A stretch of 43,447 bases of DNA from Hymenobacter profundi (GTDB taxonomy: Bacteria > Bacteroidota > Bacteroidia > Cytophagales > Hymenobacteraceae), in NCBI RefSeq assembly GCF_019334315.1, contig NZ_JAHWGL010000033.1:1-43447 (forward strand). Reading direction: 5' to 3'. The notes below the pieces were generated by a model. It did not search any database. It had not been told where the DNA came from and was given only the letters and a program-made list of their open reading frames with translations. Positions 30,405 through 38,865 of this stretch are shown piece after piece. Positions within the stretch are counted from its first letter, which is position 1, and the number at the start of each line of letters is the position of its first letter. Position numbers and translations under genes: made by a program.

Positions 30405-31307
30405 GTGATTTATTCCAAGCCTGCCCTCCCGTTTGCGCAACAAGTGGCTCTATTGCAGAGTCGTGGGCTGCTTATTACCGATGTTGCCGAAGCCGAACGC
30501 GCCCTGGCCAGGCTCAGCTATTACCGGCTGGCGGCCTACTTTCTCTCGTTCCAGACGCCCGGCGACCCTACGCATTCATTTCGTCCCGGTACCACGCTGG
30601 AAACCGTTATTGGCCTCTACGAATTTGATGAGGCACTGCGCTCGCTGGTCTTTAGAGCCACCGGAACCATCGAAATAGCATTGCGGGCTCAACTCGCTTA
30701 TCACAATGCGCTTCTATGGGGACCGCATTGGTATGAAAACCCACGCACGGCTATTAGTTCGCATCGTTTCCAAGGCAATCTAGTAGCACTAGATAAGGAT
30801 TTAGGCCGCGCCCATGAGATGTTTCTCGATCACTACCGAGCAACATATTCTTCCCCGCAACGTCCGCCCTGCTGGATGGCCTTTGAAGTGGCCTCTTTCG
30901 GCATAGTATCCAAACTGCTACACAACCTACGCTCTTCTCCTGCTACCAAAGCCATTGGGGCCTACTTCGGCGTGGATGACGTCGTACTGAAAAGCTGGGC
31001 GCAAATGCTAAGCTACGTGCGCAACATCTGCGCGCACCATTCCCGGCTGTGGAATCGTACCCTGACGATCAAACCAGTGCTGCCTCGGCGACCCCGTAAC
31101 CTATGGCCCGTCACAGGCCCTATGCCACAGGACGACCGGCTCTACATCGTACTGGTCGTTGCTGCTTATCTTTTGGATGCGATTGATCCACGAGCGGCCG
31201 TGACGTTCAAGCAAGAGTTGAAAGCGTTGTTGCAAGCCCATCCCACTATTCCCCAACGCGTGATGGACTTCCCGGCAAATTGGCAACAGGACGTATTCTG
31301 GCAATAG
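30405..31307 (+). CDS. Abi family protein (AbiD/AbiF-type, HEPN fold)
   Basis: This encodes 300 residues from a GTG at 30405 (MIYSKPALPFAQQVALLQSR); no ATG lies near the family's usual start. Hallmarks are 'ALARLSYYRLAAYFLSFQ', 'VIGLYEFDEALRSLVFRATG', 'IEIALRAQLAYHN' and the HEPN-type RNxxxH in 'YVRNICAHHSRLWNR'. Abi_2 family proteins abort phage infection; their HEPN motif points to RNA cleavage. It stands as a single-gene defence unit between the small operon and the broken restriction gene. Confidence 0.88.
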   Translation: MIYSKPALPFAQQVALLQSRGLLITDVAEAERALARLSYYRLAAYFLSFQTPGDPTHSFRPGTTLETVIGLYEFDEALRSLVFRATGTIEIALRAQLAYHNALLWGPHWYENPRTAISSHRFQGNLVALDKDLGRAHEMFLDHYRATYSSPQRPPCWMAFEVASFGIVSKLLHNLRSSPATKAIGAYFGVDDVVLKSWAQMLSYVRNICAHHSRLWNRTLTIKPVLPRRPRNLWPVTGPMPQDDRLYIVLVVAAYLLDAIDPRAAVTFKQELKALLQAHPTIPQRVMDFPANWQQDVFWQ

Positions 31308-31376
31308 TTTGTAGCACCTCCCTAGCACGAGGCGAATTTATTCTTTACTTCGCGAGTACCTCTATTGTAACGCTAC

Positions 31377-32776
31377 TTGCTCGTGACCTATTCAGAATTT
31401 GAAACCCGCTGGAAAACATCCGGCGGCGCGGAGCTGTCCAACTACGGCCTGTTCATCCAAGACCTCTGCGACCTGCTCGGCGTACCCCGCCCCGACCCCA
31501 AAACGGATAACCCCGCCCACGACGCCTACGTGCTCGAACGGGCCGTGCAGTTCAACGACGGCGGCAAGAAAAGCACCGGCCGAATCGACCTCTACAAACG
31601 CGGTTGCTTTATTCTCGAAACAAAGCAGGGGGTCAACGACTTTGTTGAAGTTTTAACTACTCTAAAAAAACGCGCGGCGCGTGATTTACCTCAGGACCTC
31701 AGGACCTCAGGCGTGAACTGGGTCTAGCCCCCGAGAAGCGTCGCACCGGCCACGCCACTCGCGGCACGGCCAAATGGGAGCAGATGATGCAGGCGGCCCG
31801 CCAACAAGCCCTGAGCTACGCCCGTGCCCTACCAACCGAAGAGCCCCAACCCCTCTTCATTCTAGTGGCCGACGTGGGCTACTGTATTGACGTCTATAGC
31901 AACTTTGCCAGCGTCAGCGAAGCGTTCGTCCCCTTCCCTGACCAGACCCGCTACCGCCTCTATTTGAAAGACCTGGCGGAGGAAAGCACCCGGCAAACGC
32001 TTCGTCAAATCTTCCTAGAGCCCCAACAACTCGATCCTTCCCGGCGGGCTGCCCGCGTCACCCGCGAGCTCGCTGGTTACCTTGCAGGGCTTTCCTCCCA
32101 ACTAGAACGAGCTGGCCACGCTGCCGATACGGTCGCGCACTTTCTGATGCGCTGCCTGTTCACCATGTTCGCCGAGGACGTCAACTTGATTCCGAAGGCC
32201 TCCTTTACGGGTCTGCTGCAACAATACAGTACGCCCGAGCTACGTGACCTGCTACCTGATGCACTACAGAGCCTGTGGCATACGATGGACAAAGGAGGGT
32301 TCTCTCCCGATTTGAAGGCCAGGCTGCGTCATTTCAACGGGAAGCTCTTTCACGATGCGATTGCCTTGCCACTGACAGCGGATCAAATGGAGTTGCTGCT
32401 ACGAGCCGCCAAAGCCGATTGGACCGAAGTAGAGCCTACAATTTTCGGTACGCTGCTGGAGCGTGCGTTGGACCCAAAGGAACGGCACCAATTGGGTGCC
32501 CACTATACGCCGCGGCGTTACGTGGAGCGCTTAGTGATTCCCACGATCATTGAGCCGCTCCGTCGGGAATGGGCAGCTGCCCAGGCTGCTGGTGCGTTGT
32601 GGCTGGAGAAGGGTAAGACGAAAGAAGCCCGGGCTGAACTAACGCGCTTTTTGCGACGCCTAACATCGGTGCGCATCTTAGATCCTGCCTGTGGGTCGGG
32701 AAATTTTCTCTACGTGACGCTGGAGCACCTCAAGCGTTTGGAAGGGGAAGTACTGACCGCTATGGGGTTGCGTTAG
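31377..32776 (+). pseudogene. Broken MmeI-like (type IIL) restriction-modification enzyme, 5' part
   Basis: The first frame (TTG 31377 or GTG 31383, to 31727) holds the N-terminal nuclease: 'RIDLYKRGCFILETKQG' has the D-x9-E-x-K spacing of MmeI-type enzymes. The second frame (from 31712 on, open to 32776) carries the middle helical region ('RFLMRCLFTMFAEDV' in related form, 'IFGTLLERALDPKERHQLGA') and methyltransferase motif I 'DPACGSGNFLY'. The frames differ by an 8-bp unit, ACCTCAGG, present three times at 31688-31711; two copies would restore one reading frame. The gene then runs into the left end of a Tn3 transposon at 32764, so the catalytic NPPY/F motif and target recognition domain are lost. 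It is inactive as it stands. Confidence 0.88.
31688..31711 (+). repeat. Three tandem copies of ACCTCAGG causing a frameshift
   Basis: Perfect copies lie at 31688-31695, 31696-31703 and 31704-31711. Removing one unit (8 bp) brings the two halves of the MmeI-like gene into the same frame. This is a typical slipped-strand site. Confidence 0.9.
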
Positions 32777-32801
32777 TAACTGGACAAAGAATTACGGTAA
32801 G
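32764..32801 (+). repeat. Left terminal inverted repeat of the Tn3-family element
   Basis: It is 38 bp long, starts GGGGTTGCG and ends ACGGTAAG, the size and ends typical of Tn3-family termini. It overlaps the tnpR stop codon, and supplies the TAG that ends the interrupted MmeI-like frame. Confidence 0.8.
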
Positions 32802-33421
32802 GCCTTGTCGACTGCTTTTGCAGTAGGCACCGTGGACTTTTCGTTGATCTGGCAGCCCGCAAAGCGCAGGATCTTATACAAGGTGCGGCGGGAGCCGATG
32901 TGGAAGTAGTCCATGAGTTGGCGGGTAGACTGCTGGCCGGCTTCGTAGAGTTCCTTGACGGCGGGGGCGATTTTCTGGTAGCGCGGGGCCAGGCCCGGGG
33001 GCCGGCCGCCCTGGCGGCCGCGAGCACGCGCCGCCTGCAGCCCAGCGCGGGTGCGCTGCACGAGCACGTTGCGCTCGTGCTCGGCCAAGGCGCAGAAAAT
33101 CTGAAACACGAGCTGACCACCCGGCGAGGTCGTGTCAATCGGGTCCTGGAGGGAAATCAGGTGCAGGCCGCGGCGGCTCAGGTCCTCGACCACCTCAATC
33201 AGGTGCTTGGTGGAGCGGCCCAGCCGGTCGAGCCGCCAGATCACGACCGTGTCACCTTTGCGGGCGTAAGCCAGCAGTTTTTCCCAGTTCGGCTTGTGGG
33301 CCTGCACCCCGGAGACGGTATCGGTATAGATATCGTCGCAGCCAGCCTGCCGGAGGGCATCGAGTTGGAGGTCGAGTACCTGCTCGCTGGTGCTGACGCG
33401 GGCGTAGCCGAGTTTCTTCAT
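32792..33421 (-). CDS. tnpR: Tn3-family resolvase (serine recombinase)
   Basis: This encodes 209 residues from ATG 33421. It begins MKKLGYARVST with catalytic Ser10, and has 'VVIWRLDRLGRSTKHLIEVV', 'GQLVFQIFCALAEHERNVLV' and a C-terminal helix-turn-helix ('QSTRQLMDYFHIGSRRTLYK'). It resolves cointegrates formed by the transposase at res and usually represses both genes. It is divergent from tnpA across the 170-bp res region. A tail of about 20 residues after the helix-turn-helix is slightly longer than usual. Confidence 0.95.
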   Translation of the reverse strand: MKKLGYARVSTSEQVLDLQLDALRQAGCDDIYTDTVSGVQAHKPNWEKLLAYARKGDTVVIWRLDRLGRSTKHLIEVVEDLSRRGLHLISLQDPIDTTSPGGQLVFQIFCALAEHERNVLVQRTRAGLQAARARGRQGGRPPGLAPRYQKIAPAVKELYEAGQQSTRQLMDYFHIGSRRTLYKILRFAGCQINEKSTVPTAKAVDKALP

Positions 33422-33591
33422 GGTAAAAGGAGGGTGAGTGGTACCGGAAAGAGGCGAAACGCGAATTTAGGGTATCTTGATTGCGGAAACCCGTTTCGGG
33501 TACCGCAGTTTGCCGGGTCAGGCGTCCGATTTTGGGCGGTACTTGGTGGTACCGGAAAAGGGGCGTTTGTTTACCACCTGTCGCCTTGCGC
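33422..33591. promoter_or_regulatory. res site and divergent promoters of the Tn3-family element
   Basis: GTGGTACCGGAAA occurs at 33438-33450 and 33546-33558, and an inverted, slightly diverged copy (TTTCGGGTACCGC) at 33494-33506. Three spaced copies are what a three-subsite res would show. The exact crossover cannot be set by eye. Confidence 0.65.
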
Positions 33592-36564
33592 ATGCCCGCC
33601 GACTTCCTGACTGCCCTGGAGCGCCAGCGCTACCAGACCCTTCCCGCCGACCTGCGCGAAGAAGACCTGCAAGCCAGTTGCTGGCTTACCCCCGCCGACC
33701 AGCAGCTGGTCGCCCAGCAGCGCCGGGACACCAACCGCCTCGGGTTTGCGGTGCAACTGGGCGTGCTACGGCTGCTGGGCTACCTGCCACCGGAGTGGTA
33801 CCGTCAGGTGCCGGATAGTCTCGTGCAGTTCGTGGCCCGGCAACTGGAGATCGACCCCGCGTTGTTTCAGGCCTACGGCGAGCGCGAGGCGACGCTAACC
33901 GAGCACCTGCGCGTGCTGCTGAACCACTTGCAGGTGCGCCGCTGGCAACCCGTGCTGGATGCCCCGTGGCTTGAAGCCTGGCTGGTGGAGCGGGCCTTGG
34001 AGCACGATAACGAGCGCCTGCTGCTCACCTTGGCCCTGGGCCACCTGCGCCAGCACGGCATCCTGCGGCCCGGCATCGTGGAGCTGGAGCGGCTGGTGGG
34101 CGCCCTGTCTGAGCGTACCCAGGCCGAAACCTACCGCCGGTTGCTCGCACTGCTTACCCCCGAAGTCGTGACCCAACTCGATGCCCTGTTGGTCGTGGAG
34201 CCCGCGCTGGGTCTGTGCCGGCACACGTGGTTGCACCAGCCCCCGACCAGTAGCTCGGCGACCAGCATCCTGCAGACGCTGGGCAAGCTAGCGTACCTCG
34301 ACCAGCTCGGTGTGCCGGGCTGGCAAGCGGACGAGCTGCACCCTAACCGCCAGAAGCGGTTGGCCCACACCGCCCGCAACAAAACCAACCAAGTTCTTCA
34401 GCGCTTCGCGCCGGCCAAGCGCTATCCGCTGCTGGTGGCCGCGTGTCGGGAGGCCTATCGCGACCTGACGGATACGGTGCTCAAAATGATGGACGAGCAT
34501 TGGGAGCACGCCGTGGCCCGCGCCCGGCGGGCGCTGCAGGACGACCAGCTGGCGCACGCGCGGGCCAAAGACCAGGCCCTACGCACGCTGGGCCAGGCCA
34601 TCGGCCTAGTCATGGACGAGGAACACGTACCGGACGAGGTGCTGCGGGAACAGATTTACGCCCAGGTACCCCGCGAGCAGCTGCAAGCCGCGCTCACCGC
34701 CGTGGCCGACTTCGCCCGCCCGGCCCGTCACTCGTACTTGGACTATCTGCTACCGGTGGCCGCCCGCCTGAATACATTGCTGGGCCGCCTCTTGCAGCAG
34801 ATAGTGTTTGAGCAGGCGTTTGCGGGCGACGACTTCGCCGACGCGCTTATCTTAATCAAAGAGCTGCACACGGGCCAGCGGCGCAAATTGCCCGAGGACG
34901 CCGCCACGGCCTTTATTCCCGCCAGCTGGAGGGCGTTCGTCTTCGACCAAACCGGCCGCGCCCAGCGTGTGCGCTACGGCTTGTGCGTGCTGGCCACGCT
35001 GCGCGAGCGGCTGCGGGCGGGCGACGTGGTCGTCAACGCCTCGCGCAAATACGCCTCGCTCGATACCTACCTGCTTTCGCCCGCCGAATGGGCGCGCCAG
35101 CGCCCGGACCTACTGGCGCAACTCGGCAGCGCCCAGCGTCTTGACGAGCGGTTGCAGGAAGTCGAGGCGCAGTTGCCGTTGCTGGAGCAGTTACTGGCGC
35201 AGGGCCAGGACATCCGCCTCGACGAGGACGGGGAGTTGGTCGTCACCCCGTTACGGGCCGAGGAACTGAGCCCCGAGGTCGAGCAGCTGCGCGCGCTGCT
35301 GAGCGCCTCGCTGCCGCGGGCGGAGCTGACGGAAGTGCTGGTGGAAGTCGACCAGTGGACGGGCTTCTCGGCCGAGCTGACCGGCCTGGACCAGACGACG
35401 CCCCGCGCCCCGGAGCACCAGGCGCTGCTCTACGCGGCCCTGCTGGCCAACGCCTGCCACATCTCCCTGCGCGAGATGGCCCAGAGCACGGGGCTCGACT
35501 ACCAGTCCCTGTGTTGGGTGGCCGCCAACTACTTACGCGAAGACACGCTCAAGCGCGCCACCACCCGCCTAGTCAACCACCAGCACCGCCAATGGCTGGC
35601 CCGGCACTGGGGCGGGGGCACGCTCTCTTCCTCCGACGGCCAGCGCTTTCCCGTCAGTGGCAAAATCCGCAACGCCCGCGCCATCCCCCGCTACTTCGGC
35701 TACGGGCAGGGCCTGACCTTCTATACCCACACCGCCGACCACTACGCCCAGTTTGGGAGCCGGGCCATTTCCTCGACCACCCGCGACGCGACCTACGTGC
35801 TGGACGAGGTGCTGGGCAACGAGACCGACGTGGTCATCGTCGAGCACGCCACCGATACGCACGGCTACACGGACCTGATTTTCGGACTCTTCGACTTGCT
35901 GGGCCTGCAGTACTCGCCGCGCCTGCGCGACATCGGCGACCAGAAGCTCTGCCGCATCCGGGGCCGCGAGCTGAGCTACCCAGGCCTGCACTTCACGGGC
36001 CACGTGCAGCCCGGCTACATCGAGGCCCGCCTGGAAGACTTGCTGCGAATAGCCGGCTCGTTTAAGCTCGGCTACGTGACGGCCTCGCTCTTCATCGGCA
36101 AGTTGCAGGCCTATCCACGTCAGCACAACCTGACCTACGTGCTGCAGCAATACGGGCGGCTCATCAAAACCAATTTCATCCTACGCTACCTGCTCAGTCA
36201 ACCCTTGCGGCGCAAGATTCACGCGCAGCTCAACAAGGGCGAGCGGCTGCACGCGTTGCGGGTGTTTCTTTGGTTTGGCGGCGACGGGCTCATTCGCCGC
36301 AAACAGGAAGAAGCCCAGCAGGAGGTCGTAGGAGCCTTAAATCTGGTTACCAACTTGGTGGTGCTCTGGAACACGGTCTACCTGCAGCAGGTGGTGCAAA
36401 CGCTGCGGGCCGAAGGCGTGGCGGTGCGCGACGAAGACCTGGCCCGGCTCTCGCCCGCCCGCTACGAGCATATCAACCGGTTAGGCAAATACACCTTCCC
36501 CAGCCAGGTGGAAGTGGAGCCCAACGGGCTGCGCAGCCTGCGAAAGCCGCTGGAAACGGCTTAG
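33592..36564 (+). CDS. tnpA: Tn3-family transposase
   Basis: From ATG 33592 (MPADFLTALERQRYQTLPAD) this encodes 990 residues, the normal Tn3 transposase size. The frame is open from 33481, but that stretch is res DNA. Family marks: N-terminal 'WLTPADQQLVAQQRRDTNRL', 'GVLRLLGYLPPEWY', then 'FSDG'-like 'SSSDGQRFPV', 'DTHGYTDLIFGLFDLLG' and the C-terminal 'ERLHALRVFLWFGGDGLIRR' with 'NLVTNLVVLWNT'. These include the DDE catalytic region for replicative transposition. The stop codon lies inside the right terminal repeat. The gene appears intact; the damaged right end may still prevent movement. Confidence 0.96.
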   Translation: MPADFLTALERQRYQTLPADLREEDLQASCWLTPADQQLVAQQRRDTNRLGFAVQLGVLRLLGYLPPEWYRQVPDSLVQFVARQLEIDPALFQAYGEREATLTEHLRVLLNHLQVRRWQPVLDAPWLEAWLVERALEHDNERLLLTLALGHLRQHGILRPGIVELERLVGALSERTQAETYRRLLALLTPEVVTQLDALLVVEPALGLCRHTWLHQPPTSSSATSILQTLGKLAYLDQLGVPGWQADELHPNRQKRLAHTARNKTNQVLQRFAPAKRYPLLVAACREAYRDLTDTVLKMMDEHWEHAVARARRALQDDQLAHARAKDQALRTLGQAIGLVMDEEHVPDEVLREQIYAQVPREQLQAALTAVADFARPARHSYLDYLLPVAARLNTLLGRLLQQIVFEQAFAGDDFADALILIKELHTGQRRKLPEDAATAFIPASWRAFVFDQTGRAQRVRYGLCVLATLRERLRAGDVVVNASRKYASLDTYLLSPAEWARQRPDLLAQLGSAQRLDERLQEVEAQLPLLEQLLAQGQDIRLDEDGELVVTPLRAEELSPEVEQLRALLSASLPRAELTEVLVEVDQWTGFSAELTGLDQTTPRAPEHQALLYAALLANACHISLREMAQSTGLDYQSLCWVAANYLREDTLKRATTRLVNHQHRQWLARHWGGGTLSSSDGQRFPVSGKIRNARAIPRYFGYGQGLTFYTHTADHYAQFGSRAISSTTRDATYVLDEVLGNETDVVIVEHATDTHGYTDLIFGLFDLLGLQYSPRLRDIGDQKLCRIRGRELSYPGLHFTGHVQPGYIEARLEDLLRIAGSFKLGYVTASLFIGKLQAYPRQHNLTYVLQQYGRLIKTNFILRYLLSQPLRRKIHAQLNKGERLHALRVFLWFGGDGLIRRKQEEAQQEVVGALNLVTNLVVLWNTVYLQQVVQTLRAEGVAVRDEDLARLSPARYEHINRLGKYTFPSQVEVEPNGLRSLRKPLETA

Positions 36565-36581
36565 AGTAATTTTATCCCCCC
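36560..36581 (-). repeat. Right terminal inverted repeat, apparently truncated
   Basis: CTTAGAGTAATTTTATCC matches the reverse complement of the left repeat (CTTACCGTAATTCTTTGTCC) at its inner 12 of 16 bases. After a six-C run the similarity ends, so the outer half of the repeat is missing or replaced. Confidence 0.6.
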
Positions 36582-36585
36582 GCTG

Positions 36586-36762
36586 CTATAAGAAGGCCAA
36601 GTCCCAGTAGCTGCGCTGGGAGTGGTTGACCAGTTCCTGGTTCAGATGGCGCAAAGTAGGATCGGCATTGGGCGTTTCTTGCGTGCGATAGTTATGGTGC
36701 GCCACGCTTTGCGCCTGCTCCCGACTCGTAATCTTGGTGACGCGAATAATTGCAAAGGCCAT
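36586..36762 (-). pseudogene. Truncated MobV-type relaxase (N-terminal fragment)
   Basis: From ATG 36762 the frame reads 'MAFAIIRVTKITSREQAQSV', then 'HNYRTQETPNADPTLRHLNQ' and stops after 58 residues at 36586, next to the Tn3 right end. This is the N-terminal motif I region of MobV/Pre relaxases, which are normally several hundred residues long and nick oriT to start plasmid transfer. The rest, including the histidine motif, is absent. A pMV158-like oriT lies 50 bp upstream. The fragment is on the strand facing the transposon, so loss of the 3' part accompanied the insertion or a later deletion. Confidence 0.8.
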
Positions 36763-36811
36763 CAGGTAGCGGGCTACGGATACAGGTAGAAAGAAGCCGG
36801 AGGGGATTTTC

Positions 36812-36835
36812 CAATGTATAGTGGGTTATACATTG
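36812..36835. promoter_or_regulatory. oriT of MobV type (pMV158-like hairpin)
   Basis: CAATGTATA and TATACATTG are perfect inverse arms around GTGGGT. The core GTATAGTGGGTTATAC matches the pMV158 oriT core GTATAGTGTGTTATAC at 15 of 16 bases. By analogy the nick would fall within TAGTGGG/TTA (36825/36826). It lies just upstream of the relaxase remnant, the normal MobV arrangement. Confidence 0.8.
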
Positions 36836-36958
36836 AACGAAAATCGGCCGCCTCTACCGAACGATCTGTGTAGGCCTTCTATTGCTAGCCTCTTCCGCAG
36901 GAAGTGTATTATTTACTAGCTTTCTATAGGTAATGTAAACCAGTGCTTGCCTCCCTGC

Positions 36959-37183
36959 CTACCGGATCCGTAAGCGGTGACACTGTAGAATCAACAGCTG
37001 CTCCAGGGTCAGTTCGCCTTGCACATAGCGTTGCCACAGTGATAGTGTTTCAGAACTCACTTGCGGGAATCCTGCTTCGGCTATTCCCACAATCTGCTCT
37101 GCCTGCTGGAGGCGCGATAACCACCCTTGTTGTTCAGGTAGAGACAGAGAAGCAGGCGGGCAAGGCAAGTAACCAGAAGACAT
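36959..37183 (-). CDS. Orphan VbhA-like antitoxin domain protein (tentative)
   Basis: This encodes 74 residues from ATG 37183. The second half ('AGFPQVSSETLSLWQRYVQG', then 'ELTLEQLLILQ') fits the short VbhA-type antitoxin helix bundle, which ends in a 'ryvxGelTxeE'-like segment and usually blocks a Fic toxin. No Fic gene is present nearby, so it would be an orphan or serve another purpose. The longer frame from 37213 adds a hydrophobic start with no counterpart. It lies between the mobilisation remnant and the replication gene. Confidence 0.5.
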   Translation of the reverse strand: MSSGYLPCPPASLSLPEQQGWLSRLQQAEQIVGIAEAGFPQVSSETLSLWQRYVQGELTLEQLLILQCHRLRIR

Positions 37184-37282
37184 GATACAGCAATAAAGTA
37201 CAAAAGCTATCACAGCTTTGAGGCTCTAGTACGGAATGTGCTGAGGTGAGTTACGCCTTATGGAAACGAAAGTAACATGGTC

Positions 37283-38476
37283 TTAGCCCTGTTTTACCAG
37301 CCAGTCTTCTTGCTCTCGCTTTTCTATTCTGAAGCCGTCCTGTAGATAGATCTGCTGCAGATGTTGCTCAAAGGTATCCGCCCGTTTCTGGCGTTGCGCA
37401 TAGGGCCCAGGGTTGTTGTACATCTCCCGCACTTCGCTTAGCCGGAAAGCCACCTCCGCCTTTTTCTCCGTGACCTGGGGTAGTTCCTTCTTTGCTAATT
37501 GCCGAGGCTTTTTGGAGGCAGTATAATCCTCCAAGAGGTACTTCTCCACCAGGGCTTTGTAGATGGCGCCAGCGGGCTTTTTAATCTTGCCCTTGCGAAA
37601 CTGGCTCTGCACAATGTGCATCACGTATTCCACGTACCCTTCATCGTACTCCCCGGCGCTCAGTTGCGCTTCGATGGTGGCAATACTACGGTTCCCCACT
37701 CCGCTTTCTATCAGACGCTGCTGCCACACAGGACGCGCAATGGACGTCATTATTGTAGCGGTTCCCGTTGGCGGGAAGGAAAAGATGATGCTTTTCGCGG
37801 ACCGCCCACTGCGCTCTACATTGTAGGTGAACGGTATATCCGTTGTCGCAATTTCGTCTTGTGCTTTGTCAAGTACCCGGGCTTTGAGGTTCTTAAATTC
37901 ACGGTACTCGTTCTCATCAATATCAAGGGCAAACCGTAACTGTTCCAGCGTCATAGTCCGCTTGCCGAAGTCGCCGTACTCACGGAGCAGGAAGTAGATG
38001 CGGAGCGAATACGGGCTCTTCAGTTTGTGTAGCTGCTCTACTTCGGCCGTAGTAAAGTTGCCGCTCTCTCGAAGCTGTAGCAGGTAAGGCATGATCAGTG
38101 GGTTGAAAGAGGCGACTACCCCACCCATTTCGCCATGGTAGTCCGCTTGCGCCATAAGCGGCCGGTTGAGATACACAGGCTTCTTCTTTCGCTTCCGAGT
38201 CTGCTCATCCAGCTCTTCTATGTGCACCGTGAATTTGGTGATATCACGACACATGTCAGCAATTGCCTCGTAGCTGGAGCCACCTTTTTTACTCTTGGAG
38301 TGCAGCAGTTCCTCAAACGGAATGAACTGAGGTTGAAACTCCTCGTCATTGAAGTCAATGCGCGTGAGTAGGGCAATGAAAAGCCGCATTTGCATGGGAG
38401 CGAAGCTAAAGCGGGCATTCACAAGCGCATTGTGTTGGGCAACGACGGCTGTAATCTTGCTGGCTGGACTCTTCAT
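37283..38476 (-). CDS. Plasmid replication initiator (Rep_3/RepB family)
   Basis: This encodes 397 residues from ATG 38476. The two winged-helix halves of the Rep_3 family are seen: 'VVAQHNALVNARFSFAPMQM' and 'LFIALLTRIDFNDEEFQPQF' near the start, 'LKSPYSLRIYFLLREYGDFG' and 'MTLEQLRFALDIDENEYREF' with 'VLDKAQDEIATTDIPFTYNV' in the middle. The protein binds the iterons immediately upstream to open the origin, and represses its own promoter because the first iteron lies 8 bp before the ATG. The C-terminal 130 residues are an extension with a Lys-rich segment. Confidence 0.92.
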   Translation of the reverse strand: MKSPASKITAVVAQHNALVNARFSFAPMQMRLFIALLTRIDFNDEEFQPQFIPFEELLHSKSKKGGSSYEAIADMCRDITKFTVHIEELDEQTRKRKKKPVYLNRPLMAQADYHGEMGGVVASFNPLIMPYLLQLRESGNFTTAEVEQLHKLKSPYSLRIYFLLREYGDFGKRTMTLEQLRFALDIDENEYREFKNLKARVLDKAQDEIATTDIPFTYNVERSGRSAKSIIFSFPPTGTATIMTSIARPVWQQRLIESGVGNRSIATIEAQLSAGEYDEGYVEYVMHIVQSQFRKGKIKKPAGAIYKALVEKYLLEDYTASKKPRQLAKKELPQVTEKKAEVAFRLSEVREMYNNPGPYAQRQKRADTFEQHLQQIYLQDGFRIEKREQEDWLVKQG

Positions 38477-38483
38477 GGAAGTA

Positions 38484-38709
38484 ACGTCATTTTTGTAGCG
38501 GTTGAAGTCCTACTTGACGTCATTTTTGTAGCTGACTGACGTCATTTTTGTAGCGCCCGACGTCATCTTTGTAGCGGTTAACGTCATCTTTGTAGCGGTT
38601 GACCCTCTTAACTATTTGTAAAACTGTGAGTTATGGCACCTATAATACTATTAATATAGTAACAAGTAGTAAAAGCTAGCTAGCTTTTTTTGACGTCATT
38701 TTTGTAGCG
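38484..38709 (+). repeat. Replication origin with six iterons
   Basis: The 17-bp core ACGTCATTTTTGTAGCG, with T/C at base 11 and one variant last base, occurs at 38484, 38517, 38539, 38560, 38581 and 38693. The middle four are spaced 22, 21 and 21 bp, two helical turns. Between copies five and six lies an AT-rich stretch with the palindrome TACTATTAATATAGTA, the likely unwinding element. The remaining 156 bp to the next gene contain only AT-rich DNA. Confidence 0.93.
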
Positions 38710-38865
38710 GTTGTTAAGTTCTGGGGAGTATAAATTAGTATACAAGCTCAATTTTACACCGCGCGTTTTTTGCGTTTTTATACTTCTAGATACTACCTAT
38801 TTATGTACTGACAGTCAACGGGTTGTAGCTCACATCACGACCTTACGATACAGTCATGTCCTCTT

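Larger units (their letters stand above)
32764..36581. mobile_element. Tn3-family transposon (tnpR-res-tnpA, no passenger genes)
   Basis: A divergent resolvase and transposase share a res region. The left end is a complete 38-bp inverted repeat of the form GGGG...TAAG. At the right only the inner 16-20 bases of the repeat are recognisable. No cargo gene is present. The element sits between two truncated genes, the MmeI-like gene at left and a MobV relaxase at right. GCTAT is found directly left of the element (32759-32763) and at 36585-36589, a possible target duplication offset by 3 bp from the C-run. Confidence 0.88.

Noticed and set aside
33481..33591. Upstream extension of the transposase frame by 37 codons
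   Set aside because: The stretch is the res region with repeated GTGGTACCGGAAA elements; the conserved N-terminus begins at the ATG at 33592.
32900..33610. 236-codon plus frame across the resolvase gene and res
   Set aside because: It is the antisense of tnpR, which has all serine recombinase motifs.
38484..38709. Regular repeats that could suggest a CRISPR array
   Set aside because: Repeats are 17 bp with 4-5 bp spacers in the main cluster, lie upstream of a Rep_3 gene and match the iteron pattern; no cas gene is present.
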